64,000 bases of DNA from Clostridia bacterium (GTDB lineage: Bacteria > Bacillota > Clostridia > Oscillospirales > Acutalibacteraceae): the NCBI GenBank assembly GCA_017452785.1, contig JAFTLT010000057.1, forward strand, positions 47,693-111,692. The letters run 5' to 3'. The notes under the pieces are model-generated. The model did no database searches. It was not told the origin of the DNA and was given only the letters and a program-made list of their open reading frames with translations. Position numbers and translations under genes: made by a program. Shown piece by piece: positions 34,575 through 43,226 of this stretch (position 1 is the first letter of the stretch; each line of letters opens with the position of its first letter).

Positions 34575-36683
34575 TTATTCGCTCTTTTTACCCTTCTTTG
34601 CCGCTACCGCCTTATATCCGCAGTTTTCGTCAAGACAGCTGAGCACTGAACCCTTGCCCTTGAAAAGTGACTTTCCGCACTTGGGGCACTTCTCGTTTGT
34701 GGGTTTATCCCATGTCATAAAGTTACATTCAGGCCAGTTGTCACAGCCAAAGAAGGTGTATCCTCTCTTGGATTTCTTTGATATAACCTTACCGCCGCAA
34801 ACGGGGCAGATTGCATCTGTTTCAACAACAAAGGGCTTTGTTGTCTTGCATTCAGGGTAGCCGGGACAGGCAAGGAATTTGCCGAAGCGGCCAACCTTGA
34901 CAACCATCATTCTGCCGCATTTTTCGCAAGGAATATCTGTAATATCCTCTTTAAGCTGAATTTTAACGCCGTCCATTTCAACTTTGACCTTTTTGAGATT
35001 TTCTTCAAAATCGTCATAGAAGGTGTGAAGCATTTTGATATAATCCTGCTCTCCCTCACCTACTCTGTCAAGGTCTGTTTCCATTTGTGCCGTAAACTTT
35101 ACATTGACGATATTTTTGAATTTATCCTTAAGAAGATTAACTATTGCTTCACCAAGCTCTGTTGGATGAAGCTGCTTAGACTTTCTCTCAACATATTCAC
35201 GCTTGACTATTGTTGAAACTATTGTTGCATAGGTACTCGGTCTGCCTACGCCGTTTTCTTCAAGAGTCTTGATAAGAGACTCCTCAGTATATCTTGCAGG
35301 AGGCTGAGTAAAATGCTGATTTTTAATGAGATCCTTATGCTTTAATTTGCTGTCTTTTGTCAGTGAATCGGGCAGCTTTGACTTTTCATCACTGTCACCA
35401 AGGTCATAAAGTACCGTAAAGCCGTCGAACTTAACGCTGTAACCGCTTGCGGTGAAAAGGCAGAACCTGTCTTCGCTTTCATTCACATTCTGACTCTTGA
35501 TTTCAAGCTTGGTTGTATTTTGCACACATGAAGCCATAAGTGAAGCTAAGAAGCGCTTCCAGATAAGTGAATATAATTTATACTGCTCTGCTGTAAGGCT
35601 GGGCTTGATGCTCTCAGGTGTGATTGAAGGTACTGAAGGTCTTATAGCCTCGTGACCGTCCTGAGCGTTGCTTCTTGATTTATAATATCGGGGCTTTTCG
35701 GGCAGATACTTTTCACCGTAATTTGCCTTGATGAAATCGTTACCGGCAGCTCTTGCTTCCTCTGAGATGCGAAGTGAGTCTGTTCTCATATATGTGATAA
35801 GACCGATTGAGCCGTAACCCGGAATTGTGATACCCTCATAGAGCTCCTGAGCAACCTTCATTGTACGCTCAGGTCTCATGCCAAGCTTTCTTGCCGCATC
35901 CTGCTGCAGCGTTGATGTGATAAACGGCGGTGCAGGATTCTTTTTTCTTGTGCCGTTTTTAAGTGAGCTGATATAGTAAGCGGCACCCTCAAGACGCTTT
36001 ATATAGCTGTCTGTCTGCTCTTCGCTTTTAAGCTCAATCTTGCCTGTTTCGTCACCGTAAAACTCTGCAGTGAAAACCTTGCGGTCACTGAGTGCAAATT
36101 TTGCTTCAAGGCTCCAGTACTCTTCGGGCTTGAAGGCTCTTATCTCATTTTCTCTGTCAACAATCATTCTCACGGCAACGCTTTGTACTCTGCCGGCTGA
36201 GAGACCTCGTCTGATTTTCTGTGAGACAAAAGGACTGAGCTTATAGCCGACAAGTCTGTCAAGAATTCGTCTTGCCTGCTGTGCGTTAACAAGGTCAATA
36301 TCCACCTGTCTCGGTGATGCCATTCCGTTTCTGACACCTGTTTTTGTTATTTCGTTGAATGTGACTCTGTTTGCCTTGCCAAGGTCAAGACCTAATATTT
36401 CGGCAAGGTGCCATGAAATTGCTTCTCCCTCACGGTCAGGGTCAGTTGCAAGGAATACTTCGTCACTTTCAGCTACAGCTTCCTTAAGTTCTTTGACGAG
36501 CTTTTCCTTTCCTTTTACTATGCTGTATTTGGGTGCAAAGTCATTTTTGACATCTACACTGAGTCTTGCGGCAGGAAGGTCTCTGATATGACCCTTTGAT
36601 GCCATTATTACATAGGAGCTTCCAAGGTAATTCTTAAGTGTTTTTGCCTTGGAGGGTGACTCCACAATTACGAGTTTTGACAT
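34575..36683 (-). CDS. topA: DNA topoisomerase I
   Basis: A 702-residue type IA topoisomerase that relaxes negative supercoils. The TOPRIM domain starts at KLVIVESPSKAKTLKNYLG and has DPDREGEAISWH; the catalytic tyrosine is in GLITYMRTDSLR near residue 300. Three C-terminal zinc ribbons are visible (CEKCGR...CPGYPEC, CPVCGG...CDNWPEC, CPKCGK...CLDENC). It is flanked by dprA and trmFO in the classic Firmicute order. Confidence 0.97.
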   Translation of the reverse strand: MSKLVIVESPSKAKTLKNYLGSSYVIMASKGHIRDLPAARLSVDVKNDFAPKYSIVKGKEKLVKELKEAVAESDEVFLATDPDREGEAISWHLAEILGLDLGKANRVTFNEITKTGVRNGMASPRQVDIDLVNAQQARRILDRLVGYKLSPFVSQKIRRGLSAGRVQSVAVRMIVDRENEIRAFKPEEYWSLEAKFALSDRKVFTAEFYGDETGKIELKSEEQTDSYIKRLEGAAYYISSLKNGTRKKNPAPPFITSTLQQDAARKLGMRPERTMKVAQELYEGITIPGYGSIGLITYMRTDSLRISEEARAAGNDFIKANYGEKYLPEKPRYYKSRSNAQDGHEAIRPSVPSITPESIKPSLTAEQYKLYSLIWKRFLASLMASCVQNTTKLEIKSQNVNESEDRFCLFTASGYSVKFDGFTVLYDLGDSDEKSKLPDSLTKDSKLKHKDLIKNQHFTQPPARYTEESLIKTLEENGVGRPSTYATIVSTIVKREYVERKSKQLHPTELGEAIVNLLKDKFKNIVNVKFTAQMETDLDRVGEGEQDYIKMLHTFYDDFEENLKKVKVEMDGVKIQLKEDITDIPCEKCGRMMVVKVGRFGKFLACPGYPECKTTKPFVVETDAICPVCGGKVISKKSKRGYTFFGCDNWPECNFMTWDKPTNEKCPKCGKSLFKGKGSVLSCLDENCGYKAVAAKKGKKSE

Positions 36684-36700
36684 ATATGTTTCACCTTTTC

Positions 36701-37921
36701 TTAGATTATCTTATAACTGTTAGGTCCGTCGCAGGCAGCAAAACCAAGCATTTCCAGCTCTGTGAGAGCCACGAGCACATGCCTTATCTGCAAAGCTGAC
36801 TTTCTGGTTATTTCGTCAAGCTCATTTACACCGTCGGACATTATATTATACACTATCTCTGCGTTTTTAGAAATACCTTCAGGGAGATTTTTTGGAATTA
36901 TTTCAATTTTTTCCTGATTTTCTTCTTCCTTCTTGGTCTTTTCCTTAGCTTTCTTCTGTTTTCTCACATATTTTTTTCCTTCGTGAGACTTTTCGTCAAG
37001 TGCCGGAAAGACATTTCCCGTCTTTTCCTTCTCATATCGGGTACGCCCACCGAGCAGTGAGCAGTTTCTGAGCACATCCTCACCGGAAAAAACTGCAGTT
37101 GCGCCCTCGCTAATAAGCTGGTTTGAGCCTGAAAAATTACCGCTGTCAATATCACCGGGAAGCACATATAAATCTCTGCCCTGTCGCTTAGCGTGATTTG
37201 CAGTGCTGAAGGTACCGCTCCTGTCAGCAGCTTCAATAATTACAACGGCCTTTGACATGCCTGATATTATGCGGTTTCTTTCAGGAAAAGAGCTTTGCGT
37301 AACCGGTGAAAACGGCGCATATTCGCTGATAACTGCGCCCATATTTGCGGCATTTTTACGGAGCTCTGAGTTTTCGGAAAGATAGTTGTAGCCGTGGCCG
37401 CAGCCCATAACAACAACCGTCTTACCACCGCTTACCATAGCAGTTTTATGAGCAACACTGTCTATGCCCAAAGCACCGCCGCTGACAATCAAAGCTCCGT
37501 TTTCTGTCAGAGCCTTAACTATATTCCAAGCTGCATTTTCACCGTAAACACTGGGTGTTCTGCTGCCGATAACACCAAAGGGCACACCTTCGTTGAGGCA
37601 TTTATAGTTACCTCTGACAAAAAGCACTGCAGGATAGTCGGCTATTGTCAGCAGGTTTTTCGGATAATATTCACTGTCAGGAGTTATTATGTGCACACCG
37701 TGCTTCAAGCAAAAGTCGAGAGTATCTGAAAAATCCTCAGGTGATTTCTCTTTTGCACGCCTGAATGCACCCTTTCGCTTATTGCCAAAAAAGGGCTCCC
37801 ACTCACTTTCCCCTGCCTTATAAAAGGTAACGGCTGATGTATATTTATCTACACATTCTTTAATTCTGCCTGCAGGTTTAAAAACATATTGCAGCCACAA
37901 CCAATATAATCTCTCATCCAT
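36701..37921 (-). CDS. dprA: DNA-processing protein DprA
   Basis: A 406-residue DprA/Smf protein that loads RecA onto incoming single-stranded DNA. The Rossmann-like core has FGVIGSRTPSVYGENAAW, GGALGIDSVAHKTAM, VMGCGHGYNY and ISEYAPFSPV. A lysine/glutamate-rich linker leads to a C-terminal winged helix (EIVYNIMSDGVNELDEITRK). I start at the ATG at 37921 because GAGGTGG precedes it and an earlier start would overlap trmH. Confidence 0.94.
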   Translation of the reverse strand: MDERLYWLWLQYVFKPAGRIKECVDKYTSAVTFYKAGESEWEPFFGNKRKGAFRRAKEKSPEDFSDTLDFCLKHGVHIITPDSEYYPKNLLTIADYPAVLFVRGNYKCLNEGVPFGVIGSRTPSVYGENAAWNIVKALTENGALIVSGGALGIDSVAHKTAMVSGGKTVVVMGCGHGYNYLSENSELRKNAANMGAVISEYAPFSPVTQSSFPERNRIISGMSKAVVIIEAADRSGTFSTANHAKRQGRDLYVLPGDIDSGNFSGSNQLISEGATAVFSGEDVLRNCSLLGGRTRYEKEKTGNVFPALDEKSHEGKKYVRKQKKAKEKTKKEEENQEKIEIIPKNLPEGISKNAEIVYNIMSDGVNELDEITRKSALQIRHVLVALTELEMLGFAACDGPNSYKII

Positions 37922-37929
37922 AAGCCACC

Positions 37930-38712
37930 TCAGCGCATCATTTCCCACATAGTTATTGCCGCCGCCATAGAGGCATTGAGAGATTCAGCTCTGCCGAGCA
38001 TGGGAATTGTCACCTTTTTGCACAGTGAAAAAACTTCATCACTGACACCGTTTGCCTCGTTTCCGATAACAGCCACAATGCCGCCTGTCATATCGCACAG
38101 AGTTATTTTTTCGGCAGAGTCCTCAGGTGTGGTGGCATAGAGCTTCATGCCGTTTCCGCCTAAAAAAGCGAGGGTGTCGCTGAGGCTTTCGCAGCGGATA
38201 ACTGGCAGACGAAGCAGTGAACCCATGGCTGCACGCTGTGCCTTCGGTGAATAAATATCACAGCCACCTTCGGCTATGATGCCGCTGATGCCAAGAGCCT
38301 CAGCAGTACGGGCAACTGCACCCAAATTGGCAGGGTCCTGTATATTTTCGAGAGCTATGTATTTGCCTGAAAAATCTATATCGGCAACTCCGAAATCTTC
38401 TCTTAATCTGCAAAGGCAATAAAAGCCCTGAGATGTCTGTGTAACACCGAGCTTATTTTCCACAAGCTCACTGACAATAAAGCTGTGCTGTGCCTTTTCA
38501 GCAATAAAATCTGCATCCTCAGTGAATTTTTCATAGGCTCGTCTGCTGACAAAAAAGCTGTCTATTTCATAGCCTGTCACTGCTGCATCACGGCAAAGGC
38601 GCAGTCCCTCTAAAAAGAACATTCCGGTCTGCCGTCTTGTCTTGTTTGACGAGGCTATTTTCACTGCAGATTTAATTCTTTCATTGCTGACTGAATCTAT
38701 TGAAATCATCAT
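37930..38712 (-). CDS. TrmH/SpoU-family RNA 2'-O-methyltransferase
   Basis: A 260-residue SPOUT methyltransferase. The substrate-binding N-terminal domain (residues 1-100) is followed by the knot: ALENIQDPANLGAVARTAEA, VAVIGNEANGVSDEV and IPMLGRAESLNASMAAAI, the three SpoU motifs. It probably methylates a ribose in rRNA; the exact nucleotide is unknown. It heads the long minus-strand block down to leuS. Confidence 0.92.
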   Translation of the reverse strand: MMISIDSVSNERIKSAVKIASSNKTRRQTGMFFLEGLRLCRDAAVTGYEIDSFFVSRRAYEKFTEDADFIAEKAQHSFIVSELVENKLGVTQTSQGFYCLCRLREDFGVADIDFSGKYIALENIQDPANLGAVARTAEALGISGIIAEGGCDIYSPKAQRAAMGSLLRLPVIRCESLSDTLAFLGGNGMKLYATTPEDSAEKITLCDMTGGIVAVIGNEANGVSDEVFSLCKKVTIPMLGRAESLNASMAAAITMWEMMR

Positions 38713-38851
38713 AGAAATCCTTTCCGTAACCCACCATTAAATGGGATAAATTTTATTCAATTTAATCATAGGTCACTGATTTTAAATTGGCTTAAAAGCA
38801 CCGAAAAGAGCTAAAAACCGTGTCGTACTATAACGCTTTAAAAACACAAAT

Positions 38852-38877
38852 ACGCCCGAGAAAAATATCTCGGACGC
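38852..38877 (-). terminator. Terminator of the infC-rpmI-rplT operon
   Basis: CGTCCGAGA and TCTCGGGCG form the stem on the minus strand and a T-rich stretch follows. It comes eleven bases after the rplT stop codon. Confidence 0.75.
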
Positions 38878-38887
38878 AATGTTCTGA

Positions 38888-39241
38888 TTAAAGAGCAGCC
38901 TTTGCCTTCTCTGTGAGAGCTGTGAATGCTGCGGGGTCTGCAATAGCAATTTCTGAGAGCATCTTTCTGTTGAGGTTGATGCCTGCCTTCTTCAGACCGT
39001 TCATGAATGTTGAGTAGTTCATGCCGTTAGCCTTGCAAGCAGCTGAGATTCTTGTGATCCAAAGACGACGGAAATCTCTCTTCTTCTGCTTTCTGCCGAT
39101 GTATGCATAGTTACCTGACTTCATAACAGCCTGCTTAGCTGTCTTGAAGAGGCTGTGCTTTGAGCCATAGTAGCCCTTAGCGAGCTTTAATACTTTATTT
39201 CTTCTCTTGCGAGTCATCATTGCGCCTTTAATACGAGCCAT
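38888..39241 (-). CDS. rplT: 50S ribosomal protein L20
   Basis: A 117-residue basic protein of normal length, beginning [23 protein letters not shown] with the conserved YYGSKHSLF and [17 protein letters not shown]20 is needed for early assembly of the large subunit and represses its own operon by binding the leader before infC, which is present here. Confidence 0.98.
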   Translation of the reverse strand: MARIKGAMMTRKRRNKVLKLAKGYYGSKHSLFKTAKQAVMKSGNYAYIGRKQKKRDFRRLWITRISAACKANGMNYSTFMNGLKKAGINLNRKMLSEIAIADPAAFTALTEKAKAAL

Positions 39242-39284
39242 GATTAAATACCTCCGTTATATTAAATTGATTTAGATGGTGATA

Positions 39285-39482
39285 TTATTTGTAAGGGATA
39301 AGACGCTTGATCTGCTTCTCGTTTGTCTTATCGGCAACAGTTGTCTGACGAAGACCTCTCTTGCGCTTTGTGTTCTTCTTTGTAAGGATGTGTGACTTGT
39401 TTGCATGGTAACGGATGGGCTTACCATTCTTTGAAAGCTTAAAACGCTTTTTTGCACCGCTGTGTGTTTTAATTTTAGGCAT
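39285..39482 (-). CDS. rpmI: 50S ribosomal protein L35
   Basis: A 65-residue basic protein, [20 protein letters not shown] through [16 protein letters not shown], of the expected length. It lies between infC and rplT with GGAGG before the ATG. Confidence 0.98.
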   Translation of the reverse strand: MPKIKTHSGAKKRFKLSKNGKPIRYHANKSHILTKKNTKRKRGLRQTTVADKTNEKQIKRLIPYK

Positions 39483-39498
39483 TGTTTATTCCTCCCTA

Positions 39499-40023
39499 TT
39501 ACTTTTTCGGCTTAGGTGCCAAGAACATCATCATTGATTTACCTTCGAGCTTTGCAGCCTTTTCAACTACGCAGAATTCACTGCAGGCATCGGCAAACTG
39601 TTTCATGGTAACAAGACCGTTTTCAGTGTGAGCCATTTCACGGCCTCTGAAGCGGATTGAAACCTTAACCTTGTTGCCGCTTGTCAGGAAACGCTTAGCG
39701 TGGTTTGCTTTAGTTTCGAAGTCATGCGTGTCAATACCCAATGAAAGACGGATTTCTTTGATTTCAACAACATGCTGATTTTTCTTTGCTTCCTTTTCAC
39801 GCTTTGTCTGTTCAAAGCGGTACTTGCCGTAGTCCATAATCTTACATACGGGCGGAGCGGCATTGGGAGCGATTTTAACTAAATCAAGGTTGTTTTCCTC
39901 AGCGATTTTCAGTGCTTCCTCCGCAGACATAATTCCGAGTACCTCACCATCACCCATGATTACTCGAAGTTCCTTATCGCGGATTTCTTCATTGATTTGC
40001 ATTTCTTTGATAGCGATGTTCAT
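39499..40023 (-). CDS. infC: Translation initiation factor IF-3
   Basis: A 174-residue IF-3, which keeps the ribosomal subunits apart and checks the start codon. The N-terminal domain has MQINEEIRDKELRVIMGDGE, the linker is lysine-rich (YRFEQTKREKEAKKNQ) and the C-terminal domain has VEIKEIRLSLGIDTHDFETK and SIRFRGREMAH. I start at the ATG at 40023, with GGAGGTGT in front; a longer frame upstream would use leader sequence. Confidence 0.97.
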   Translation of the reverse strand: MNIAIKEMQINEEIRDKELRVIMGDGEVLGIMSAEEALKIAEENNLDLVKIAPNAAPPVCKIMDYGKYRFEQTKREKEAKKNQHVVEIKEIRLSLGIDTHDFETKANHAKRFLTSGNKVKVSIRFRGREMAHTENGLVTMKQFADACSEFCVVEKAAKLEGKSMMMFLAPKPKK

Positions 40024-40173
40024 ACACCTCCATAATATTGATTGACTTTTCGCCAATAAAATCAAAGCGTGAACGCAGACACGTTCACGCAGCAATACAC
40101 TAAAAAGTTAGTCTATTGACCTTACAGGAACCTTATCCGCAAGGTGAGAACGCACACTGCTCTGCTTTGTTGT
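40024..40173 (-). promoter_or_regulatory. L20 leader (autoregulatory 5' UTR of infC-rpmI-rplT)
   Basis: The 150-base leader contains GTTCTCACCTTGCGG and AAGGTTCCTGTAAGGTCAA, as in Firmicute L20 leaders that mimic the L20 site on 23S rRNA. A perfect hairpin GCGTGAACG/CGTTCACGC (40090-40067) followed by TTTGATTTTATT is a candidate terminator. L20 binding would favour it. The assignment is from sequence resemblance and gene context. Confidence 0.75.
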
Positions 40174-40179
40174 GCAGAT

Positions 40180-40208
40180 ATATTATCACAAAGGTTCCTG
40201 TTTGTCAA
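40180..40208 (-). promoter_or_regulatory. Consensus promoter of infC operon
   Basis: TTGACA (40208-40203) and TAATAT (40185-40180) on the minus strand stand 17 bases apart. The spacer contains AACAGGAACCTT, one arm of an eleven-base inverted repeat whose other arm is inside the leader at 40124-40134. Confidence 0.8.
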
Positions 40209-40261
40209 GAGTTTTTAGCAAGATTTTTTGAGTTTTTTACCCCTCTGTCACAACTATGGTT

Positions 40262-40470
40262 GCGACATCTCCCCTTTCAGGGGCGACGAGGCTTTGCAGT
40301 ACCGACTTAGTGCTTCGTCAGCTTGCCTCGCCTGAAAGGAAAGGTGGCACGACGGAGTTTGCGGAGTCGTGACGGAGAAGTTCAATCGGCGGGGCAACCG
40401 TCGGGGACGCCGGTCCCTACAACGCGTACAAGAAAAAAGCGGTCAGTAACTGCCACAGGGCAATCACTGA
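40262..40470. repeat. GC-rich composite intergenic repeat
   Basis: The stretch has CTTTCAGGGGCGACGAGGC, later GCCTCGCCTGAAAGG as its inverted partner, then GGTGGCACGACGGAG, and CGGGGACGCCGGTCCCTAC. It has no plausible frame. Its base composition is clearly richer in GC than the surroundings. GTCAGTAACTGCC and GGGCAATCACTGAC (40442-40471) form another imperfect dyad before the M28 gene end. It appears to be a mosaic of dispersed repeats. Confidence 0.6.
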
Positions 40471-40476
40471 CACGCA

Positions 40477-40507
40477 ATTCATAATTCATTATTCATTATT
40501 CATAATT
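40477..40507. repeat. ATTCATA/ATTCATT heptamer repeat
   Basis: Four tandem seven-base units, ATTCATA ATTCATT ATTCATT ATTCATA, followed by ATTTTT. The last codons and the stop of the M28 peptidase gene are made of this repeat. Confidence 0.75.
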
Positions 40508-41737
40508 TTTCTTATAGCCTTCTTCATCATAGATGAAAAGTGCGTTAAGAGCAATTTCAAGACCTTTTTCAACTGTCTTCATATTCATATTGTCAGCTGT
40601 GTCACGTCTTGTGTGGTAATATCTCGGTGGGCCGGGATTCATAGCTGCAAGTGTAACTGCAGGAATGCCGAGCTGCTGAACAGCTGCACCGTCAGAAGCT
40701 CCGAGATAAACTGATGAATAGGGAAGATCATAGCCTGCTTCCTTACCTGCCTTTTTAAGCAGTGAGCAAACGCCTGCATCCATCTTAACGGTACCTGACA
40801 TATCACGCTGATAAATAGCAATATCTTCATAGTCTCTGAGAGTTTCGAGACCGACAAAAATTGTGGGAATCTTCTTAAGCTCATCAAGATGTCTCTTTAT
40901 GTAAGCTCTTGAGCCACGAAGACCTGATTCCTCTGAGCCTGCACTCATTGCAACAACTTCTGTTTCTTCAAAGTTAATATCGTTATCCTTGAGGAACTTG
41001 AGAATTGCAACCGATGAAAGTGTACCGGTGAGGTTATCATTTGCACCGTGTACGCAGCGTCTGAAATTGACAAAGCAAATTGCCACGATGCCTGCAGGCA
41101 TAAGACCAAGCTGTGCCCAGTAAAGAACATTGTAAGCTGCATCTTCGGGTACAATAACATCAAATGTAAAAAGCACATTGATTACACAAACTGCAATAAG
41201 TGAAATAACTGCATAGATGCCGCAGGGGAAAAGAAGACCTTTTCCGCCGAGATGTGTATAAGTCCACTCATATGATGAGTCAACATGTCCGCTGAAGATG
41301 ATTCTCTTCTTCGCTTCGCCTGTTGCTTTCTTTACACCGATAACATTGTGTGATATTGCCTTCGGGAAAATGAAATCATAAAATTCCTTATACATTACAA
41401 ACTCAAGAAGCAGGCAAACAAATGCAACTGCTGTGAGGATTGCGCTGACAACAGGCAGCTTAAGCAATGAAAAAATAACAGCAACAATAAGGAATGTGCC
41501 GCAAATAGAGATAAAGCTCATAAATGCCTTAGGAGAAAGTTTGAATTCCTCAATTGTTACCTCGTCAGCAGCAGTTCTCATCTGATCTGCTATGTATTCC
41601 TGAGCCTTTTTTTCGCTTTCGCTTCCGGCAGGTCTCGGACCGATTTCTTTACAGATTTTCTTAATCTCTCTGACAGTATAATTAGTATACATTCTGACAG
41701 AGGACGCATAGTTCTTTACGCTCTCACTCGCTTTCAA
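40496..41737 (-). CDS. M28-family membrane metallopeptidase
   Basis: A 413-residue zinc aminopeptidase of family M28. The ligands appear in order: FSGHVDSSYEW (His, Asp), GANDNLTGT (Asp), AGSEESGLRGS (Glu), SDGAAVQQLGIPAV (Asp) and YYHTRRDT (His). Three or four hydrophobic segments at about residues 70-120 and 160-210 suggest membrane attachment. I choose the TTG at 41737, because AAGGAG stands in front of it, over an in-frame TTG upstream. The C-terminus (KKNYE) is encoded by the heptamer repeat. Confidence 0.85.
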   Translation of the reverse strand: MKASESVKNYASSVRMYTNYTVREIKKICKEIGPRPAGSESEKKAQEYIADQMRTAADEVTIEEFKLSPKAFMSFISICGTFLIVAVIFSLLKLPVVSAILTAVAFVCLLLEFVMYKEFYDFIFPKAISHNVIGVKKATGEAKKRIIFSGHVDSSYEWTYTHLGGKGLLFPCGIYAVISLIAVCVINVLFTFDVIVPEDAAYNVLYWAQLGLMPAGIVAICFVNFRRCVHGANDNLTGTLSSVAILKFLKDNDINFEETEVVAMSAGSEESGLRGSRAYIKRHLDELKKIPTIFVGLETLRDYEDIAIYQRDMSGTVKMDAGVCSLLKKAGKEAGYDLPYSSVYLGASDGAAVQQLGIPAVTLAAMNPGPPRYYHTRRDTADNMNMKTVEKGLEIALNALFIYDEEGYKKNYE

Positions 41738-41957
41738 AACTATTCTCCTTTTCAAATATATTTCTCTACGGCTTCATAAAGTCTTTAATTAAGTCATATT
41801 AAGCCGCAAATCGAATGTGTTAATTGTAGCATAAACCTTTAAATTAGTCGAGAGTTTTTGTTAAAGTTAAACAATTGTTTAAAATTTAAACGATTATGAA
41901 AGTTCTGTAAACTTCCTGTTAAGTTTGTGAATTTTATGTTTCGCAAAACGAAAAATA

Positions 41958-41982
41958 AGCAGCTATGGTGAATAGCTGCTCA
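41958..41982 (-). terminator. Terminator of the Dabb-protein gene
   Basis: GAGCAGCTATTCACCATAGC folds with the following TGCT as a nine-base-pair stem and is followed by TATTTTTCGTTTT on the minus strand. The rest of 41738-41999 is AT-rich and has no gene. Confidence 0.7.
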
Positions 41983-41999
41983 CTTAATGTTACACCGTG

Positions 42000-42302
42000 T
42001 TATATTTCATAATCCACGCTTGCTCTGCCCTCTCTGACTAAAGCGACAAATGACGAAATCTTTTTATGTTCAGGGTGAACTCTGTATCGGTTTACATCCT
42101 CTAATGAGTCAAAAGCACTTATCAGCGCCGCATCATACATTCCCTCTTTTGGGTTAACATTCAATTCCACTTTCATTTCTCTGATGAAGTCTATTTTTTC
42201 AGGCAGTGCTTCAAGCATTGCTTTTACTTTCATAAGGTTTTCCTGTCTGGTTGCACCCTCAGCAAAATCCTTGAATTTCCACATTACTATATGTTTAATC
42301 AT
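42000..42302 (-). CDS. Stress-responsive alpha/beta-barrel (Dabb) domain protein
   Basis: A 100-residue protein that opens MIKHIVMWKFKDFAEG and contains FIREMKVELNVNP, YDAALISAFDSLEDVNRY and HPEHKKISSFV, the Dabb-domain pattern. Such small dimers are of unknown or varied function. It comes directly after the metallophosphoesterase gene, ten bases away. Confidence 0.85.
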   Translation of the reverse strand: MIKHIVMWKFKDFAEGATRQENLMKVKAMLEALPEKIDFIREMKVELNVNPKEGMYDAALISAFDSLEDVNRYRVHPEHKKISSFVALVREGRASVDYEI

Positions 42303-42311
42303 ATTGCCACC

Positions 42312-43211
42312 TCAGTTAATTTCATAAATATATTCGTCAAGCCACACATTGTCGGCAAAGTCTCTGATGCGTACAACAACCTCATCGCTGTAAACCTCAA
42401 CCTGAGCACCTATTCCTCCGTCATAATCTTCAAGAGCGTGCTCAGTACATTTCGGCAGATTAATATGGTTTATGCCGTAAATATTGCTGACACTGCCATA
42501 ACCGTAGGCATTGTGAGTGTGGCCGCTGAAATAAACTACGTTATCATAGTCGTCAATAACATCGGCAAGAGCAGTGTAGTTGTAATCATCGATATAGTCA
42601 ACAGGATAGTGATTGAAAATAAATATAGGCTTGCCTGTCTTTTGTGCCTCATTCAGTACACTGCCGAGCCACTGAAGCTGTGTTTCGGAAATATCCATCA
42701 GGTTCACAGTGTCACTTTCTGTTGCAAGAACGATGAAATAACAGTCGTTTATCACCTTATAATAATAAGGCTTATCAATGCCGTGATGAAAGAAGAAATT
42801 ATTATAGTTGATATATCTTTTCTCATACTTTTCATAGTCGCCGTTACCGTTGCCGAAATCGTGGTTACCTGAAGCAACAATTATTTCATCGGCAGGGTTC
42901 ACAGCATTAAGAGCACCGTAAAAAAACATGCTTTCAATATCCTGACCGTTCATGGTGTTATCCCCTAAGAAAACTATGGCATCATTGCCGCCTTCCATCT
43001 TTTTTGCATCACGCATAATCTTAAAATACATACGATAGGTTTCAAGATTATTGCTTTCAATATGCACGTCTGAGAGAACCGAAAAGGTCAGCTGTAAATT
43101 ATCTTTATCCTTCGGCATATGTTTGGCAGGGTACGGTGCAATGCAAAGAAGCATCATAGTGCACGCCACAAGACCGTGGGCAAGTTTTTTTAATAGATTG
43201 AATGTAAGCAT
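42312..43211 (-). CDS. Secreted or membrane-anchored metallophosphoesterase
   Basis: A 299-residue calcineurin-like phosphoesterase. A hydrophobic N-terminal segment (about residues 12-27) is a signal peptide or anchor. The two-metal motifs are clear: FSVLSDVHIES, VFLGDNTMNGQD, VASGNHDFGNG, IFNHYPVDY and YFSGHTHNAYG. It probably hydrolyses phosphoesters outside the membrane; the substrate is unknown. It follows the GH35 gene closely. Confidence 0.88.
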   Translation of the reverse strand: MLTFNLLKKLAHGLVACTMMLLCIAPYPAKHMPKDKDNLQLTFSVLSDVHIESNNLETYRMYFKIMRDAKKMEGGNDAIVFLGDNTMNGQDIESMFFYGALNAVNPADEIIVASGNHDFGNGNGDYEKYEKRYINYNNFFFHHGIDKPYYYKVINDCYFIVLATESDTVNLMDISETQLQWLGSVLNEAQKTGKPIFIFNHYPVDYIDDYNYTALADVIDDYDNVVYFSGHTHNAYGYGSVSNIYGINHINLPKCTEHALEDYDGGIGAQVEVYSDEVVVRIRDFADNVWLDEYIYEIN

Positions 43212-43226
43212 AAATATCCTTCTTTC

